Counted from the first letter of the stretch, positions 1 to 11,411 are shown. The stretch is DNA of 64,000 nucleotides from Papio anubis (GCF_008728515.1 NC_044978.1:145076262-145140261); one strand, 5' to 3'. Translations and numbers: made by a program. Notes: generated from the letters alone by a model not told the origin.

Positions 1-256
1 TACATGCCAGTCACCCCACTCCATTCTCTTACTTCTCTAATGTGGCTTACCCATATTCTTCCTGGTCTGATCCCATTTTACAAATATTCTTTCTAAGGCC
101 CCAAACTCAATAAATCTATAAAATTGACTTAATAAAATAAATATAAATAAATCTTAAAAAGAGAAATATATCTTGTTCCTAATTAGGAAGATTCGACATT
201 ATAAATGTAGCAAATCTCCCTAATAATATATAACTTCAATTTTGTGTCAATCAATG
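1..256. other. Unassigned single-copy-like DNA
   Basis: AT-rich sequence with no open frame, repeat family or RNA gene that I recognise. It ends where the MLT1 LTR begins. Confidence 0.5.
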
Positions 257-662
257 TCATGGATTGAATTGTGTGCCACTCCGCAAACTCATATGAAGTC
301 GTAACCCCCAGTACCTTCAGAATGTGACCTTATCTGTAATGGGGTCATTACAGATGTAATTAGTTAGGCTACAATGAGGTCACACTGGAGTAAGGTGGGC
401 CTCTAATCCAATGTGACTGGTACCATCATAAAGGGGGAATCTGGGGACACAGTCAGGCATACGGGGAAAATGTCAGGTGAACATGAAGAAGGCCGAGAGG
501 CCTGGCATAGATCCTTCCCCACAGTCCTTGGAAGGAACCAACCCTGCCAACACTCTGCTTTTGGACTTCCAGCCTCCAGAACTGCTGAGATGATAAATCC
601 TGTTGTTCCAGCCACCCACTTGGTGGTAGTTTGTTTCAGCAGCTCTAGCACACTCATGTGAT
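257..662 (+). mobile_element. MLT1 LTR (ERVL-MaLR), nearly full length
   Basis: The order of recognisable blocks follows the MLT1A-D consensus: a start like ATGGATTGAATTGTGT, then CCCCCAGTACCTTCAGAATG, GGTGGGCCTCTAATCCAA, AACCAACCCTGCCAACAC, GACTTCCAGCCTCCAGAACT, and an end in TTTCAGCAGCTCTAGCA. It is a solo LTR, since no internal region follows. The 82- and 89-codon open frames here are fortuitous readings of the LTR. The subfamily is not resolved by eye. Confidence 0.85.
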
Positions 663-754
663 TAGTGCCCAATCAGTAAGCTTTAATGTTTGGAGATCTG
701 AGATTCGAGTCACTTCACAATCTGGTCTCAACCCATTTTTCTGGATTTTTTTAA

Positions 755-965
755 ACTATGATCAAAAAGTGGCATCGACATTCTAGGAATCTATCCCTAG
801 GAAGACATGCGGGAAAGTGCAAAGATTCATGTATATGGGAGAATATACTTGTCAACACTGCTGTAATAAGAAAGTAAGAGAAAGAGAAGGTGGGGGAGAA
901 AATGTAAGCAATGTACGAGTCCAATCCCTGGGGCCTAAAATTGGATACAAACAAATAAATACATT
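755..965 (+). mobile_element. L1M-type LINE fragment (end of ORF2 region)
   Basis: The run TTCTAGGAATCTATCCCTAG followed by degenerate ORF2-end sequence matches the sense strand of old L1M elements, where the reading is 'ctaggaatttatcct'. Heavy divergence suggests a pre-simian insertion. It may belong to the same element as the L1M 3' end at 1695-1870. Confidence 0.5.
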
Positions 966-1694
966 GTTAAAATAAACAGGTATAGCTGTTAAGGGGAAAA
1001 GGAGGTAGGTCCATCTACCTGGGCTTCAGAGAGTAAGGAAAACTAGCAGAAGAGGTAAACCTGGGCATATGCTGTGTGAATTAGACCAAGTTAGCCAGAA
1101 AGACGGGGACAGGGAGAACATTCCACGTAGAGAGAAAGTCAAGATAGTGGGGTGGTATCGGGAGAGAAAAGCCAGCATCTGGGAGCACTGTCTGGAGTTC
1201 TGCAAGGCCAGAGAGCAAGGAGTGGGTTGGGAGGGTACCAGGGGATGAGAGAGAGGTCCAGGGGTCAGCTGAGCCCAGACCAAACTGGGCCTGTACATGC
1301 TAACTGAAGGCCATCAAAATGGGAGGGAGGCCCACAGAGGCTGAGTCACAGGGGCGTGTGGAGCAAATACCAGCTTTTTTTTTTTTTTACTAAGTGCTGA
1401 ACTCTGTGTGTTTGATAATATAATATTATATTAGTACAGTGGCATATATCATTTACAGATGTTTTTTCTTTTTTTTAAAGCCTGAAATAGAAGTTAACAA
1501 ATGTACTTCTATCTACGTAAATTGGGGGTACATGCTCAAAAACTTTTTTACTGAAGAGTTAATAAATAAAGTGTGGAGATCACCATATCAGCCTATAGAT
1601 GCCGAAGTTCATCTTTTCTCTCAAGGTATCCGCTGAGGCTGCAACCTCAATCCAAGAAAGAAAAGGTTGGGAAATGATAACTAAAGGCTACAAG
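966..1694. other. Unassigned DNA, possibly interior of an old L1M or another ancient repeat
   Basis: The stretch lies between two L1M-like blocks in the same orientation. It holds a T-run at 1375-1389 and purine-rich sequence at 1080-1260. The 90-codon minus frame at 1026-1298 shows no family motif and is not supported as a gene. Confidence 0.35.
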
Positions 1695-1870
1695 GTCTCC
1701 TTCTGAAGTCATAAAAATAATCTAAAATTGATGTGGGTGATGGTTGCACAGTTCTGTGAATATACTGAAAAGCATGATTTGCACACTTTAAATTGATAAA
1801 TTGTGTGGTATATGAATTATTTCTCAATAAAACTGTTACCAAAAAGATCTTTAAAAAAAAAAAAAAGAAT
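1695..1870 (+). mobile_element. L1M (L1ME/L1MC-type) 3' end with poly(A) tail
   Basis: The 3' terminal sequence is recognisable from CTAAAATTGATGTGGGTGAT through GGTTGCACAGTTCTGTGAAT to TCAATAAAACTGTTACC. It is followed by an A-run at 1851-1866. This is the standard 3' terminus of middle-aged mammalian L1 elements in sense orientation. Confidence 0.8.
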
Positions 1871-2305
1871 TAATGAATTATGCTTCCTTACGCACTGACA
1901 TACTGCTTCTGATTCTTGGGTCAGTGCAGGCCAAGGAGAGAGCACTATGATAAACATCTGTAAGGAAACAGACAAGCTCAGGCAGCTGAACCTGCAGGTA
2001 TAATGTAACTGCAGAATCAGAGACTCAAAAGCTGTGCTTGAGTCTTCGAGCCCTCTCTATCAGACATCACTCTAGCCTCAACCAGTCAGCCTGACCTCTC
2101 CAATTAGGGGTGGGATTTTGCTGGTCCAGCCAACCTAAAGCGAACCTAAAGCTGGAGCTCTAGAAGAAATACAGGAAAGGTACCTCCTACATCATGACTG
2201 TAGACACCTTTGTGTAGACACACAAGAGAAAACAATAATGCAAAAGCTCCCAAAACCTCCTACATTCAATGTACTCTGCATTTTTCACTCCATTTCATTT
2301 TTTAA
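1871..2305. other. Unassigned single-copy-like DNA
   Basis: No repeat family, RNA gene or convincing exon is seen. GC content is moderate, and several short frames lack any motif. Confidence 0.4.
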
Positions 2306-2319
2306 AAATGCTACTCTCA

Positions 2320-2617
2320 GGCTGGGCGTGGTGGCTCACTCCTGTAATCACAGCACTTTGGGAGGCCAAGGCAGGCAGATCACCTGAAGTCAGGAGTTTG
2401 AGACCAGCCTGGCAGACATGGCAAAACCCTGTCTCTACTAAAAATACAAAAATTAGCTGGGCATGGTGCGGCATGCCTGTAATCCCAGCTACTCGGCAGG
2501 CTGAGGCAGGAGAATCTCTTGAACCCAGGAGGCAGAGGTTGTAGTCAGCGGAAATCACGCCACTGCACTCCAGCCTGGGCGACAGAGGGAGACCCTGTCT
2601 CAAAAACAACAACAAAA
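2320..2617 (+). mobile_element. AluS-like element
   Basis: Both arms and the middle A-linker (ACTAAAAATACAAAAATTAG) are present. The insertion duplicated AAAATGCTACTC, seen at about 2306-2318 and again at about 2618-2630. The 91- and 112-codon frames overlapping it are translated Alu. Confidence 0.95.
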
Positions 2618-3020
2618 AAAATGCTACTCCCAACCCACTAGCTTGATTTCATTACCCTTGTAAGGGTCACATCCAGCAGTGTGAAAATCACTGTTCTAGA
2701 GGTAAGTTGGTAAGACAGACAGACATTTGTCTCGATATGCTCGTCTCCATGGTCCCGCATTTTCAGGATCCAGAATTAATCTACTCAACAAGAATTTTCC
2801 TTCAGTTTAATAAAAGATGTGACGATTAACATATGTTCTGTATCATGAAAAACAGATTTTTAAGAGCAGATGTGCAATTCCCAGCTCCATTACTTTATTA
2901 AAAAAGAGTACTTGGTTTTCCTTGAAGATTCCATGAATCATAGTCATCTAGTTTGGATTGACATCACTGCATTAATAATAAAAACAGCATTTTGCTGCCC
3001 AAGGTTTGTCTTCTTTCCAG

Positions 3021-3150
3021 ATATAGACAAGAATGGTGATCCTGTTAAAGAAGCAGATATCAGTATTTAACTCAACTTGCCAAAAGTCCTCGTAGTCTTT
3101 TCTCAAAACACTCGCTCCTCTTGAAACGCAATGAATAAATTTATTTGTTG
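3021..3150 (+). other. Candidate terminal exon (unassigned gene)
   Basis: A pyrimidine-rich tract (TTTGTCTTCTTTCCAG, 3005-3020) gives a strong acceptor consensus. Behind it only one frame stays open. It runs from about 3023 to a TAA at 3068-3070 and encodes the end IDKNGDPVKEADISI. An AATAAA at about 3134-3139 is followed within 30 bases by the GT-rich run TTGTTGTTGGGTTGTGG, as expected downstream of a cleavage site. I do not recognise the peptide, and no partner exon is identified in the window. It may equally be chance: 16 codons are few and acceptor-like strings are common. The 380 bases upstream (2632-3020) hold nothing else I can name. Confidence 0.25.
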
Positions 3151-3180
3151 TTGGGTTGTGGAAGCACTGTTTGTTCATTG

Positions 3181-3479
3181 TTGAGACAGGGTCTCACTCT
3201 ATCACTCAGGCTGGAGTGGTACAGTTAGCGGCCATCTCAGCTCACTGTAGCCTCAACCTCCTGGGCTCAGGTGATTTTCCCACATAAGCCTCCCAAGTAA
3301 CTAGGACTACAGGCACACGCCACTACGCCCAGCTAATTTTTTATATTTTGTGTAGAGACAGGGTTTCACCATGTTTTGTTGCCCAGGTTGGTCTCAAACT
3401 CCTGGGCTCAAGTGATCCACCCGCCTCAGCCTCCCAAAGTGCAGGAGTTACAGACAGGCATGAGTCAGCACACCTGGCC
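3181..3479 (-). mobile_element. AluJ-like element
   Basis: Antisense Alu with many substitutions. It reads CCTCCTGGGCTCAGGTGATT and has an altered linker (TTTTTTATATTTTGTGTAGA). It lies just downstream of the terminal-exon candidate, so a transcript passing the AATAAA at 3134 would enter antisense Alu. Confidence 0.92.
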
Positions 3480-4859
3480 CAATGAAAAAATTTAACCTTC
3501 AAATTCGTCTCTAATGTCTCCATGACACTGATCTGTGCCAGAATCTTTAACTTGGAATCACACACATACACATCCTTAAGTCACTCTTCCTTTTCCTTTC
3601 GTGATAATTCAAATTTCTGAGGCCACTTACCACCTTCAAAGAAACTTCGAAAGATCATGAAAAATATTAAGGATTTTTATCATTGATCTTTATATAAAGT
3701 GTTACCAATTGGATTTATATACAGGCTTTTCCTGGTTTAATCGTAAATACATGGTTTATTTCTTTAAATTCCTTCTAATTGCCTAAGGGTTCATGTAGTC
3801 GTCTTCCAACACTTACTCAGCACATCTGTCCATTTGTTCACCATTCCAGAAAGGTTAGAGGATGTGTGGCACATTCACTCATTAGCTAGTATAAAAATAA
3901 AGCAATCAGCATTCAAAGCTCACTTCATTCCAGCTATTCCCATCTGTCCTATGAACACTGACTTCTAAAAGTTATGGTTCCATTAACTACGTATATTTGT
4001 GAATCTCTGAGAATGCCTTTCCCTTCCCTAATGGTTAGAAATTTAGTCTTTGATCTATTTTAACAAACACTTCTGTAGGACACTAATAGACTCAGAGGTT
4101 TCAACACTGCAACACAACTAGGAAGGTGAGTCTAAACCCCCTATACCCCGCTGCATCACCCCTTACTCCCCTCTCCTCATCATGCCACCCAAATCTCACA
4201 GGCCCCATCTGTGCTTCAAAAACCAATGACTAGCAGAATAGACTTTTCTCCCCACGATGTTCCCATTGAACCTGCAGTTGAGAATCATTCTCCTCATCTT
4301 CAGTTTTGAAAATAGACTGACAGCAACCCTCAAACCCTTTGACCAGAAGTACCTATTGTAGCACAATTACTCAATGTACTGAGGCTTCAAACTGTAATTC
4401 TTTAGGGAAACTTCATTCTGTTATATTTGAGCTTTCAGTTCTTTCCACAATTGCAATTCTCTAGGAACTCATTCACAGAGGAAAATAAAACCCACTTTAA
4501 GTTGATATATATTTATCTCAGCCACAAAGAGCCAAAGTCCTCCAAAGAGCATTTGTTTCACTGAACCGTTCTGGGAATGCATCCTGGAAGAGAAAGGTAC
4601 TGCCAAGACCAACAGATAATAAAGCAAGATAGAAAGGTCAGTAGCTACCCTCATCTCCAGAATGCACAGAAACTCTAATCTCAGGCCATCAGTGCAAAAT
4701 TAATTTCCATTTTTAGGCTAAATAAATTCCATTTGAAAGTATCGTGGAAAGATACAGGTCACTGGATAAACAGATAAGGAAACCTTCACATACTTCTATG
4801 CTTTTCTTGAATACTTAATTGGAGGAACTAATTGTAACAATCCATTTTTACTGTTTTTC
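3480..4859. other. Unassigned single-copy-like DNA
   Basis: There are 1.4 kb of AT-rich sequence without a repeat I can name. The longest frame (61 codons, minus, 4469-4654) has no motif. Confidence 0.4.
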
Positions 4860-6090
4860 TTGAAAATATTAGCAGTGCTTCAGTTGCGATTTTCATTGCC
4901 AAAAAATTTGAGGACAATTCCACAGGTGCCTATGATCCTTCCTGCTTTATGGTTACATTACAGGGGTTCGTCTCAGAAGATGGCAATGGCTTTCTGCCTA
5001 AGTAAAGCTTGGGAACATAGAATGGTAAAAGTTCACCTTTCACAGACAATCAATCAACTGTTGTCAATCAGAGGCTTGAGATATAAATAGGCTTCCTATA
5101 AGTTTAATAAAGAATGAGGGTCGGGTACAGTGGTTCACACCTGTAATCCCAGCACTTTGGGAGGCTGAGGTGGGTACATCATGAGGTCAGGAGATCAAGA
5201 CCATCCTGGACAACATGGTGAAACTCTGTCTCTACTAAAAATACAAAAATTAGCCAGGCATGGCAGTGCGCGCCTGTAGTTCCAGCCACTCAGGAGGCTG
5301 AAGCAGGAGAATTCCTTGAACCTGGTAGGTGGAGGTTACAGTGAGCCGAGATTGTGCCACTGCACTACAGCCTGGGTGACAGAGCGAGACTCCATCTCAA
5401 AAAAAAAAAAAAAAAGGAATGGGAAAATGTTGAATATTCTCTTCATGCGCCTACAAAAGCACACAGTGGTTATTGAGCAAGATGCTGAGCTAGAAGAAGT
5501 TGGTGCCTTTGTCAATAAATAGCTCAGCTCTTTAATCTCAGTCTGGTGGCCTGGTCATCACATCAGACTGTGGATGGTCAGATTTTGGCAAAATATTACC
5601 CACAAGCAGATTTCTTTTATGGGGACTATATCCTTAACCACTAGAGAAGAGATTATCCTAAGAGTTATTCAAATCCCCAATGTTGAGCAAGACTGAAAAT
5701 CCCATTGCTGTGATGACCAATTCAGAGGGCACTGAGGGTTCTCAGGATGCCCCTCTTTAGGCCTGATGGAACCTCATGCTGTTGTACTTGGCAAGGGCTT
5801 ATGCTTGTGTTGGCACTTTTGTTCTCACAGTTATTTGGGAAGGGAAAGGCCGCTGTGATATGTTGACCACCCTAATGAGAGGTAGAGAATAGAGATTCCC
5901 AGACAAAGACGCCATTGTGCTGGCCAATGAAGAGACACCACAGGCACGGCCTGACACCAACCAAATAGTTCAAGGTCCACTGACCTACCCTTAAGATCAA
6001 ACTCATATATTAATATTGATTTTCCTCAACATTCTGTAGTTGTATTTCAGTCTTATGTTCTCAATGAAACATTAATAAACTTATTCTATG
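4860..6090. other. Unrecognised tract with three AATAAA-type signals, split by an Alu
   Basis: Sequence on both sides of the Alu at 5119-5417 is less AT-rich than its surroundings. AATAAA occurs near 5105, 5513 and 6073. A 76-codon plus frame (4860-5090) ends just before the Alu. Short plus-strand frames continue from 5480 to 5980, interrupted by stops. This could be a very old processed pseudogene or a 3' UTR-like sequence, but I recognise no protein family. Confidence 0.2.
5119..5417 (+). mobile_element. AluY/Sc-like element
   Basis: The arm reads ATCATGAGGTCAGGAGATCA, as in the Y/Sc group. It is full length with an A-tail of about 17. An approximate duplication flanks it: AAGAATGAG on the left and AAGGAATGGG on the right. 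Confidence 0.93.
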
Positions 6091-6097
6091 CCCTGTA

Positions 6098-6098
6098 C

Positions 6099-6155
<57 letters not shown>

Positions 6156-6170
6156 ACATACATATATTTC
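6098..6170. repeat. Compound microsatellite (TA)n(CA)n
   Basis: About 11-12 TA units (6098-6120) run directly into about 15 CA units (6121-6150), followed by imperfect CATA units. The head of the 126-codon plus frame starting at 6088 (alternating Tyr-Ile, then His-Thr) is translated repeat, not protein. Confidence 0.97.
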
Positions 6171-7992
6171 AGTCATATGTAACATGACTGAAAAGTCACC
6201 AAAAAGCTGTTTAGGAGTAGCAAAAATAGAATTTTGTACAAAGACTACCTGCCAGAACATAAACTCAAACCAAATGAATCTCTACATTTTTGGAACCATT
6301 CCGAGTCACAGAAATTGGAAGCGCTCTTCAATCTCTGAGCCATCTCTTGCACACATTTCACCTCTCTTCAGTCCCGCCGACAATACCTATCCAGATAGGA
6401 ATATCTGCACTGTCCATGATCACAGAGTTTTCTCTGACAGATGTAGCCTCTTCTATGATTCAGTTTGAGTTAAGTCTAGCCAGCTTGCCTTTCCTTGAGT
6501 CTATGAGTTTTAAGTTAGCATATTCCTCAAGACATCAAGACAAAGTGAGCAATATAGACAGAAATTGCTGAGTTGCTTATATTAATAGTTCTCTAGCCCT
6601 GAGGCCAGGCAAATTCCCTCACATCCTTCACAGACTGGAATCAGATGCTCAGCAGCACTTGTTCCATGGCCTCTCTCATCCAAGCTGCTCCCTTGGTTAA
6701 CTGAGAACATTCCATTTTATCTGGCAGAAGAGCTTTCCTTTACCAGGTGTATTTCCGATGTTTACAGAAAAGGGTTTAGCCGTTGCTTACAAATACTGTA
6801 AATTAACAGATCTTCGTTTCTCCTAAGAAATGGTACTTTTGGATCACATGTGAAGGTTTAAAAAAACACAGCTGCCCTGGCTTCCTGAAATCTGGAAAGA
6901 TTTACAACATGAAAGAAGAATGGTTTCATTGGATAATAATCCATCTGCAATAAGAGCAAAGTCCATACTACTATTAAATGTGTTTATCCACTGATTCATC
7001 TGAATATTCCTTGATTTGCTTTAAGTACCATAATCAAATGTTTTTATTTAATTCAACAATGATTCAGGAAAAGCAATTTGGAATCTCACAGGTGGTCTGA
7101 ATTCACTGTGTTGGTTACATTTGATGCACTTCCCAGACCAGAAAGAAAAAAAACATCCAATATGATTTTTTTTTTCTCTTTACCTTAGAGCATGAGACAT
7201 GAAGCTTTTACGAGGGAAATCATTTCCCAAAAGTGAAACCATTGCTTGCTAGCTTATGTTTCCATTTAAACAAATCTCTAACTAAACACATATGAAAAAT
7301 GATAGGACCCTTCCTTTGATAACAATCTAGCATCTAATATTGGCAGGCAAAGTTTAAGTCACTTCCTGAATTGCTAAACAAACAGCTACACAAAAGAATC
7401 ACCCAGTACATTTGTATGTTTCCCTTTCATTTACTTAGCAATTCGTTTCTTCAAATTAAACATCTTAGTTTTCCAGAAATTATTGTTTACCCCAGTTAAA
7501 TGATTGATGTATAATAATGTAATTACATGTGATACAATAGAGGGAAGAAGGGGTAGGAGATGTGTGCAGTTTAAATGATTAAAATTCAATCCATAGTTAA
7601 TTTCCATACTGCATTCTTATAACAAGTGTGCATCTGCGTGGAGCTATATTTAGATTTCTGAGTGTTACAGAGTCTTTCTTTGTCAACACAATCAACCAAA
7701 ATGAAGAGAGAGTACCTGTTTGAAAATGCAGGTCATTTCAATCCACAATGGTAACCCACACAGATGAGTTCTCAACTATCGTGAAATCAGCTAGTTGGTT
7801 AACTAGTTGGTTATACACCCAATTAATTCCTTCATCCATTTGCTCCACAAATACATATTTGAGCCATGTGTGTGCTGGGGGATATGCTAAGCATGCATAC
7901 AAAAGTGGGCAAGAATAGACGCTGATGCTAAGTGGCCAAACTTGTGTCTTTTGTAAAATGTGTCTTTGATGGTTTGTACCAGTCCATCTGTC
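6171..7992. other. Unassigned single-copy-like DNA
   Basis: AT-rich, with no exon or named repeat apart from a faint L2/MIR-type string near 7838-7910 (a degenerate 'tgtgccaggcactg...ggata' arrangement). A small direct repeat (CTAGTTGGTTA twice) lies at about 7791-7813. Confidence 0.4.
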
Positions 7993-8311
7993 CTTTTTTA
8001 TTTTTTATTTTTTTAATTTATTTATTTTTGAGACAGGGTCTGGCTCTGTTGCCCAGACTGGAAGGCAGTAACATGATCATGGCTCACTGCAGCCTCAACC
8101 TCCCAGGTTCAAGTAATCCTCCTGCCTCAGCCTCCCAAGTAGCTGAAACTACAGGTGCACACCACCATGCCTGGCTAATTTTTGTATTTTTTGTAGAGAT
8201 GCGGTTTCCCCATGTTGCCCAGACTGGTCTTGAACTCCTGAGCTCAAGCGATCTGCCCACCTCAGCCTCCCAAATTGCTGGGATTACAGACATGAGCTAC
8301 CACACCCAGGC
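7993..8311 (-). mobile_element. AluJ-like element
   Basis: Antisense Alu with a mixed T/A head (7993-8030) and AluJ-type readings such as AACTCCTGAGCTCAAGCGAT and TTTTTTGTAGAGATGCGG. The 151-codon plus frame over it is translated antisense Alu. Confidence 0.94.
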
Positions 8312-9499
8312 TATTTTAAAATTAATGTCTAAGAGAAAGAATCACAGCTCTTGTGGTCTCCGTGTTCCCACTAACACAAGAGTTTAGGGACAGAGAGAGA
8401 CAAAGAAGCAAAACCATTTCTGAGTCTAATTACTCTCTATTTCCTTAGCACATATCCCACATCAAAAACAAACAGCAGCAGCAAAAACCTAAAAAATTAA
8501 AATTGCTTATACCATTATTAGTTTATACTAGCAAACTACTTTATATTAGCAAAGTGGATATTTAATATCAATTTCTTAAAAAGACTTTCAATCTTTAAGA
8601 AGTTAAAATAAAAACCAAGAAAAAGAAAACGAGTATTAGATACAACTTTGCAACCTAAGCTCCTAAATGAAATGGCACTATTCAGACATCAGAACTCCCC
8701 ACCATTTAGAAATGCATTTTTAAAATATCTGTGAAAGATCCTATTTCTAATTTGTTTTCCAAATCCCATGCATATTTTAGATGTTGAGGGTGGGGAGGAA
8801 GAAAAACTCCAAATACTTAATGCAAATTCTACTCCCACCTTCATTTTTCCTCATATTAAAACCAAGGCACAATGGTGTCTTTACCAAAGGGAAAAAAAAT
8901 GACCGATTGGAGAGAAAGCATGCCCTAAGTTTTTAAGTCTTTCTTTACAGAAACTCAGAAACACAACAATAAGAAAGAGGATTGGCCAAGGAAACTAAGA
9001 CAAATACTAATATTTTTAAAAATACATTAATTAGATCTTTGCTTGAAACATTGCTAATAGATTTAAATTATAAAGAAGCTTTTTGGTTTTCATTTTTCAC
9101 TGAAATACAAGCAAATTTCACTTTTCATTGATGACTATAAAACCAGGATTTCTACATCTTCTCCTAGTAAATTAATTTCTACTCGAGACAGAAGCTGAAT
9201 TAAAAATCCCTAGCAATACATGGCATCTTTGACTTTTCACAGTAAAGTGTTGGGAAGAAGGGTTCATGTCATTCATACCTACAAATGCAACACCAAGGGA
9301 AAGAGATCTCCACACTATGAAAGAGAAGTAAAATCAAACATGAAGGAAAAGAATCTGTGAACAATCAGAATCAAAGACTTAAGACCAAACTTCTTATTCT
9401 GCCACATATTCATATTCAGTATCATTTTAAAAGTTTTTAAGAACATCATTAATTTCTGTTCTATTTAGTCACCATAGAAATAGGTCTGCTATATTATCA
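8312..9499. other. Unassigned AT-rich DNA
   Basis: There is no repeat family, exon or RNA gene that I recognise. Stops are dense in all frames, consistent with non-coding DNA. Confidence 0.4.
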
Positions 9500-9512
9500 A
9501 TAACAGACCGTG

Positions 9513-9808
9513 GGCCAGGTACAGTGGCTTATACCTATAATCCCAGCACTTTGGAGAGGCAGAGGCGGGTGGATCACCTGAGGTCAGGAGTTCGAGATCG
9601 GGTTGGCCAACATGGCAAAACCACATCTCTACTAAAAATACAAAAATTAGCTGGGCGTGGTGGTGTGTGCCTGTAGTCCTGGCTACTTGGGAGGCTGAGG
9701 CAGGAAAATCGCTTAAACCAAGAGGTGGAGGTTGCAGTAAGCCAAGATTGTGCCACTGCACTCCAGCCAGGGTGCCAGAGTAAGACGCTGTCTCAAAAAA
9801 ATAAATAA
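9513..9808 (+). mobile_element. AluS-like element
   Basis: Full length, reading CACCTGAGGTCAGGAGTTCG. The target-site duplication is ATAACAGACCGTGG (about 9500-9513) against ATAATAGACCATGG (about 9809-9822), two mismatches in 14. The tail is (AAAT)n. Confidence 0.95.
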
Positions 9809-9822
9809 ATAATAGACCATGG

Positions 9823-10226
9823 TATTTTTTCTGTATTTTATAGAACATAAAATTCTAGGAGATTATTATATCTCAGGCCAAAGAAACCCAGTGGTGCCAT
9901 TTAGGGACATTTACCAATACTGGTTCACATAACAAATTGCTCTGCTAAGTACAGGCAGTTTTCACACTTCTGACAGGTTTTATTCTTGAGGAAAGCATTG
10001 AAGTCAAAAATATTTCTGTAGGATGTGATTTTCCCATAGAAACATTGTTTTAGTTAGATACCAGTTTCCTGATTAAAGACCTTAAAAAATAAAATTACTA
10101 TGAAGACCCTATTTAATCACCTAAAAAAGATATAACTAAGCATTAAACAATATTTTCTTTAAATTTGTTAATTATAGAGGGGAAACTAATAAAATTAATG
10201 CTCAAGTTTATTTAATAATAATTTTA
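9823..10226. other. Unassigned AT-rich DNA
   Basis: No feature is recognised between the Alu and the inverted L1. Confidence 0.4.
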
Positions 10227-10900
10227 AAATTTATTTATTATTATTATTATACTTTAAGTTGTAGGGTACATGTGCATAATGCAGGTTTGTTTCATATGTA
10301 TACTTGTGCCATGTTGGTGTGCTGCACCCATCAACCTGTCATTTACACTAGGTATAACTCCCAATGCAATCCCTCCCTCCCTCCCCATGATAGGCCCCGT
10401 ATGTGATGTTCCCTTCCTGAGTCCAAGGGATCTCATTGTTCAGTTCCCACCTAAGGAGTGAGGAACATGCGGTGTTTGTTTTCTGTTCTTGTGATAGTTT
10501 CCTAAGAATGATGGTTTTAGCTGCATCCATGTCCCTACAAAGGACAATAAACTCATCCTTTTTATGGCTGCATAGTATTCCATGGTGTATATGTGCCATT
10601 TTACTCTCTTAATCCAGTCTGTCACTGATGGACATTTGGGTTGGGATTCCGTAAGTCTTTGCTATTAGGAATAGTGCTGCAATAAATATACGTGTGCATG
10701 TGTCTCATAGCAGCATATAAATTTATAATCCTTTTGGGTATATACCAGTAATGGGATGGCCAGTCATATGGCACGTGCTTTTGAGAGGTGATGTGGAGAA
10801 ATAGGAACACTTTACACTGTTGGTGGGATTGTAAACTAGTTCAACCATTATGGAAAATAGTATGGTTGATCTCAAGGATCTAGAACTAGATGTACCATTT
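10227..10900 (-). mobile_element. L1PA-lineage LINE-1, 5' truncated and 5' inverted
   Basis: From 10227 to about 10771 the sequence is the antisense L1 3' end: an ATT-rich tail, ACTTTAAGTTGTAGGGTACA, then the end of ORF2. From about 10774 to 10900 the next L1 block lies in sense orientation (ATGTGGAGAAATAGGAACAC to AGAACTAGATGTACCATTT). The two blocks are adjacent in a normal L1 and meet at ACCATAT, so the 5' end is inverted as in twin priming. Probable duplication: ATTTTAAAATTT near 10212-10224 against CTTTTAAAATGTT near 10908-10920. The ORF2 remnant is broken by frameshifts. It shares CCCAATGCAATCCCTCCC with the L1 at 32754. Confidence 0.9.
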
Positions 10901-10917
10901 ACTACACTTTTAAAATG

Positions 10918-11045
10918 TTTCTTTGTTACTTCCCTTTCCTCCAGCAGGTGTAAATTACAGGAAAGTATAGGAACACTACCTTAATCATGAAGCATCAAGC
11001 AAAGTGCCTAGTGTATACAGGAGATGCTCAGGTAAGGAACCTGAA
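10918..11045 (+). mobile_element. L2 3'-end fragment (probable)
   Basis: The string AAGTGCCTAGTGTATACAGG followed by AGATGCTCAG resembles the L2 end 'cagtgcctggcacatagtaggtgctcag'. The pyrimidine run and AG at about 10933-10953, with GTAAGG at about 11032, look like splice sites but fall inside this repeat. Confidence 0.45.
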
Positions 11046-11111
11046 ATAAATCACCAAGTTAATTTAATAAAGTTTCTTGAGAAACTCATGCAAGGATGTT
11101 GCCCTCCTCCA

Positions 11112-11409
11112 TTTTTTTTTTTTTTGAGATGGAGTTTCACTGGCTGCTCCAGGCTGGAGGCTAATGGCACGCATTTCGCCTCACTGCAACTTCCACCTCT
11201 GGGTCTAAATGATTCTCCTGCCTCAGCCTTCTGGAGGCTGGGATTATAGGCATGTACCACAAAAGTCCGGGCTCTATTTTTTTGTATCTTTAGTAGAGAC
11301 GGGGTTTCACCATGTTAGCCACGCTGTTCTCTAACTCCTGACCTCGTAATCTGACCACTTCAGCCTCCCAAAGTGCTGGGATTACAGGCGTGAGACACTG
11401 CACCCAGCC
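11112..11409 (-). mobile_element. AluS-like element
   Basis: Antisense Alu with a T-head of 14. It reads AACTCCTGACCTCGTAATCT, and its 5' arm is diverged. It abuts another minus-strand Alu with almost no spacer. Confidence 0.93.
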
Positions 11410-11411
11410 CC

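Noticed and set aside
2295..2633. 112-codon minus frame, and similar frames of 60-158 codons at 8, 9.5, 16, 19, 25, 28, 35, 48, 53 and 62 kb
   Set aside because: All lie inside Alu elements and read the familiar translated Alu (for example LECSGVISAHCNL and ASASQVAGITG). They are not genes.
10933..11038. Exon-like segment between a pyrimidine-rich AG and a CAG/GTAAGG
   Set aside because: The sequence between the two sites resembles an L2 3' end, and all frames contain stops, so the splice-like signals are probably coincidental.
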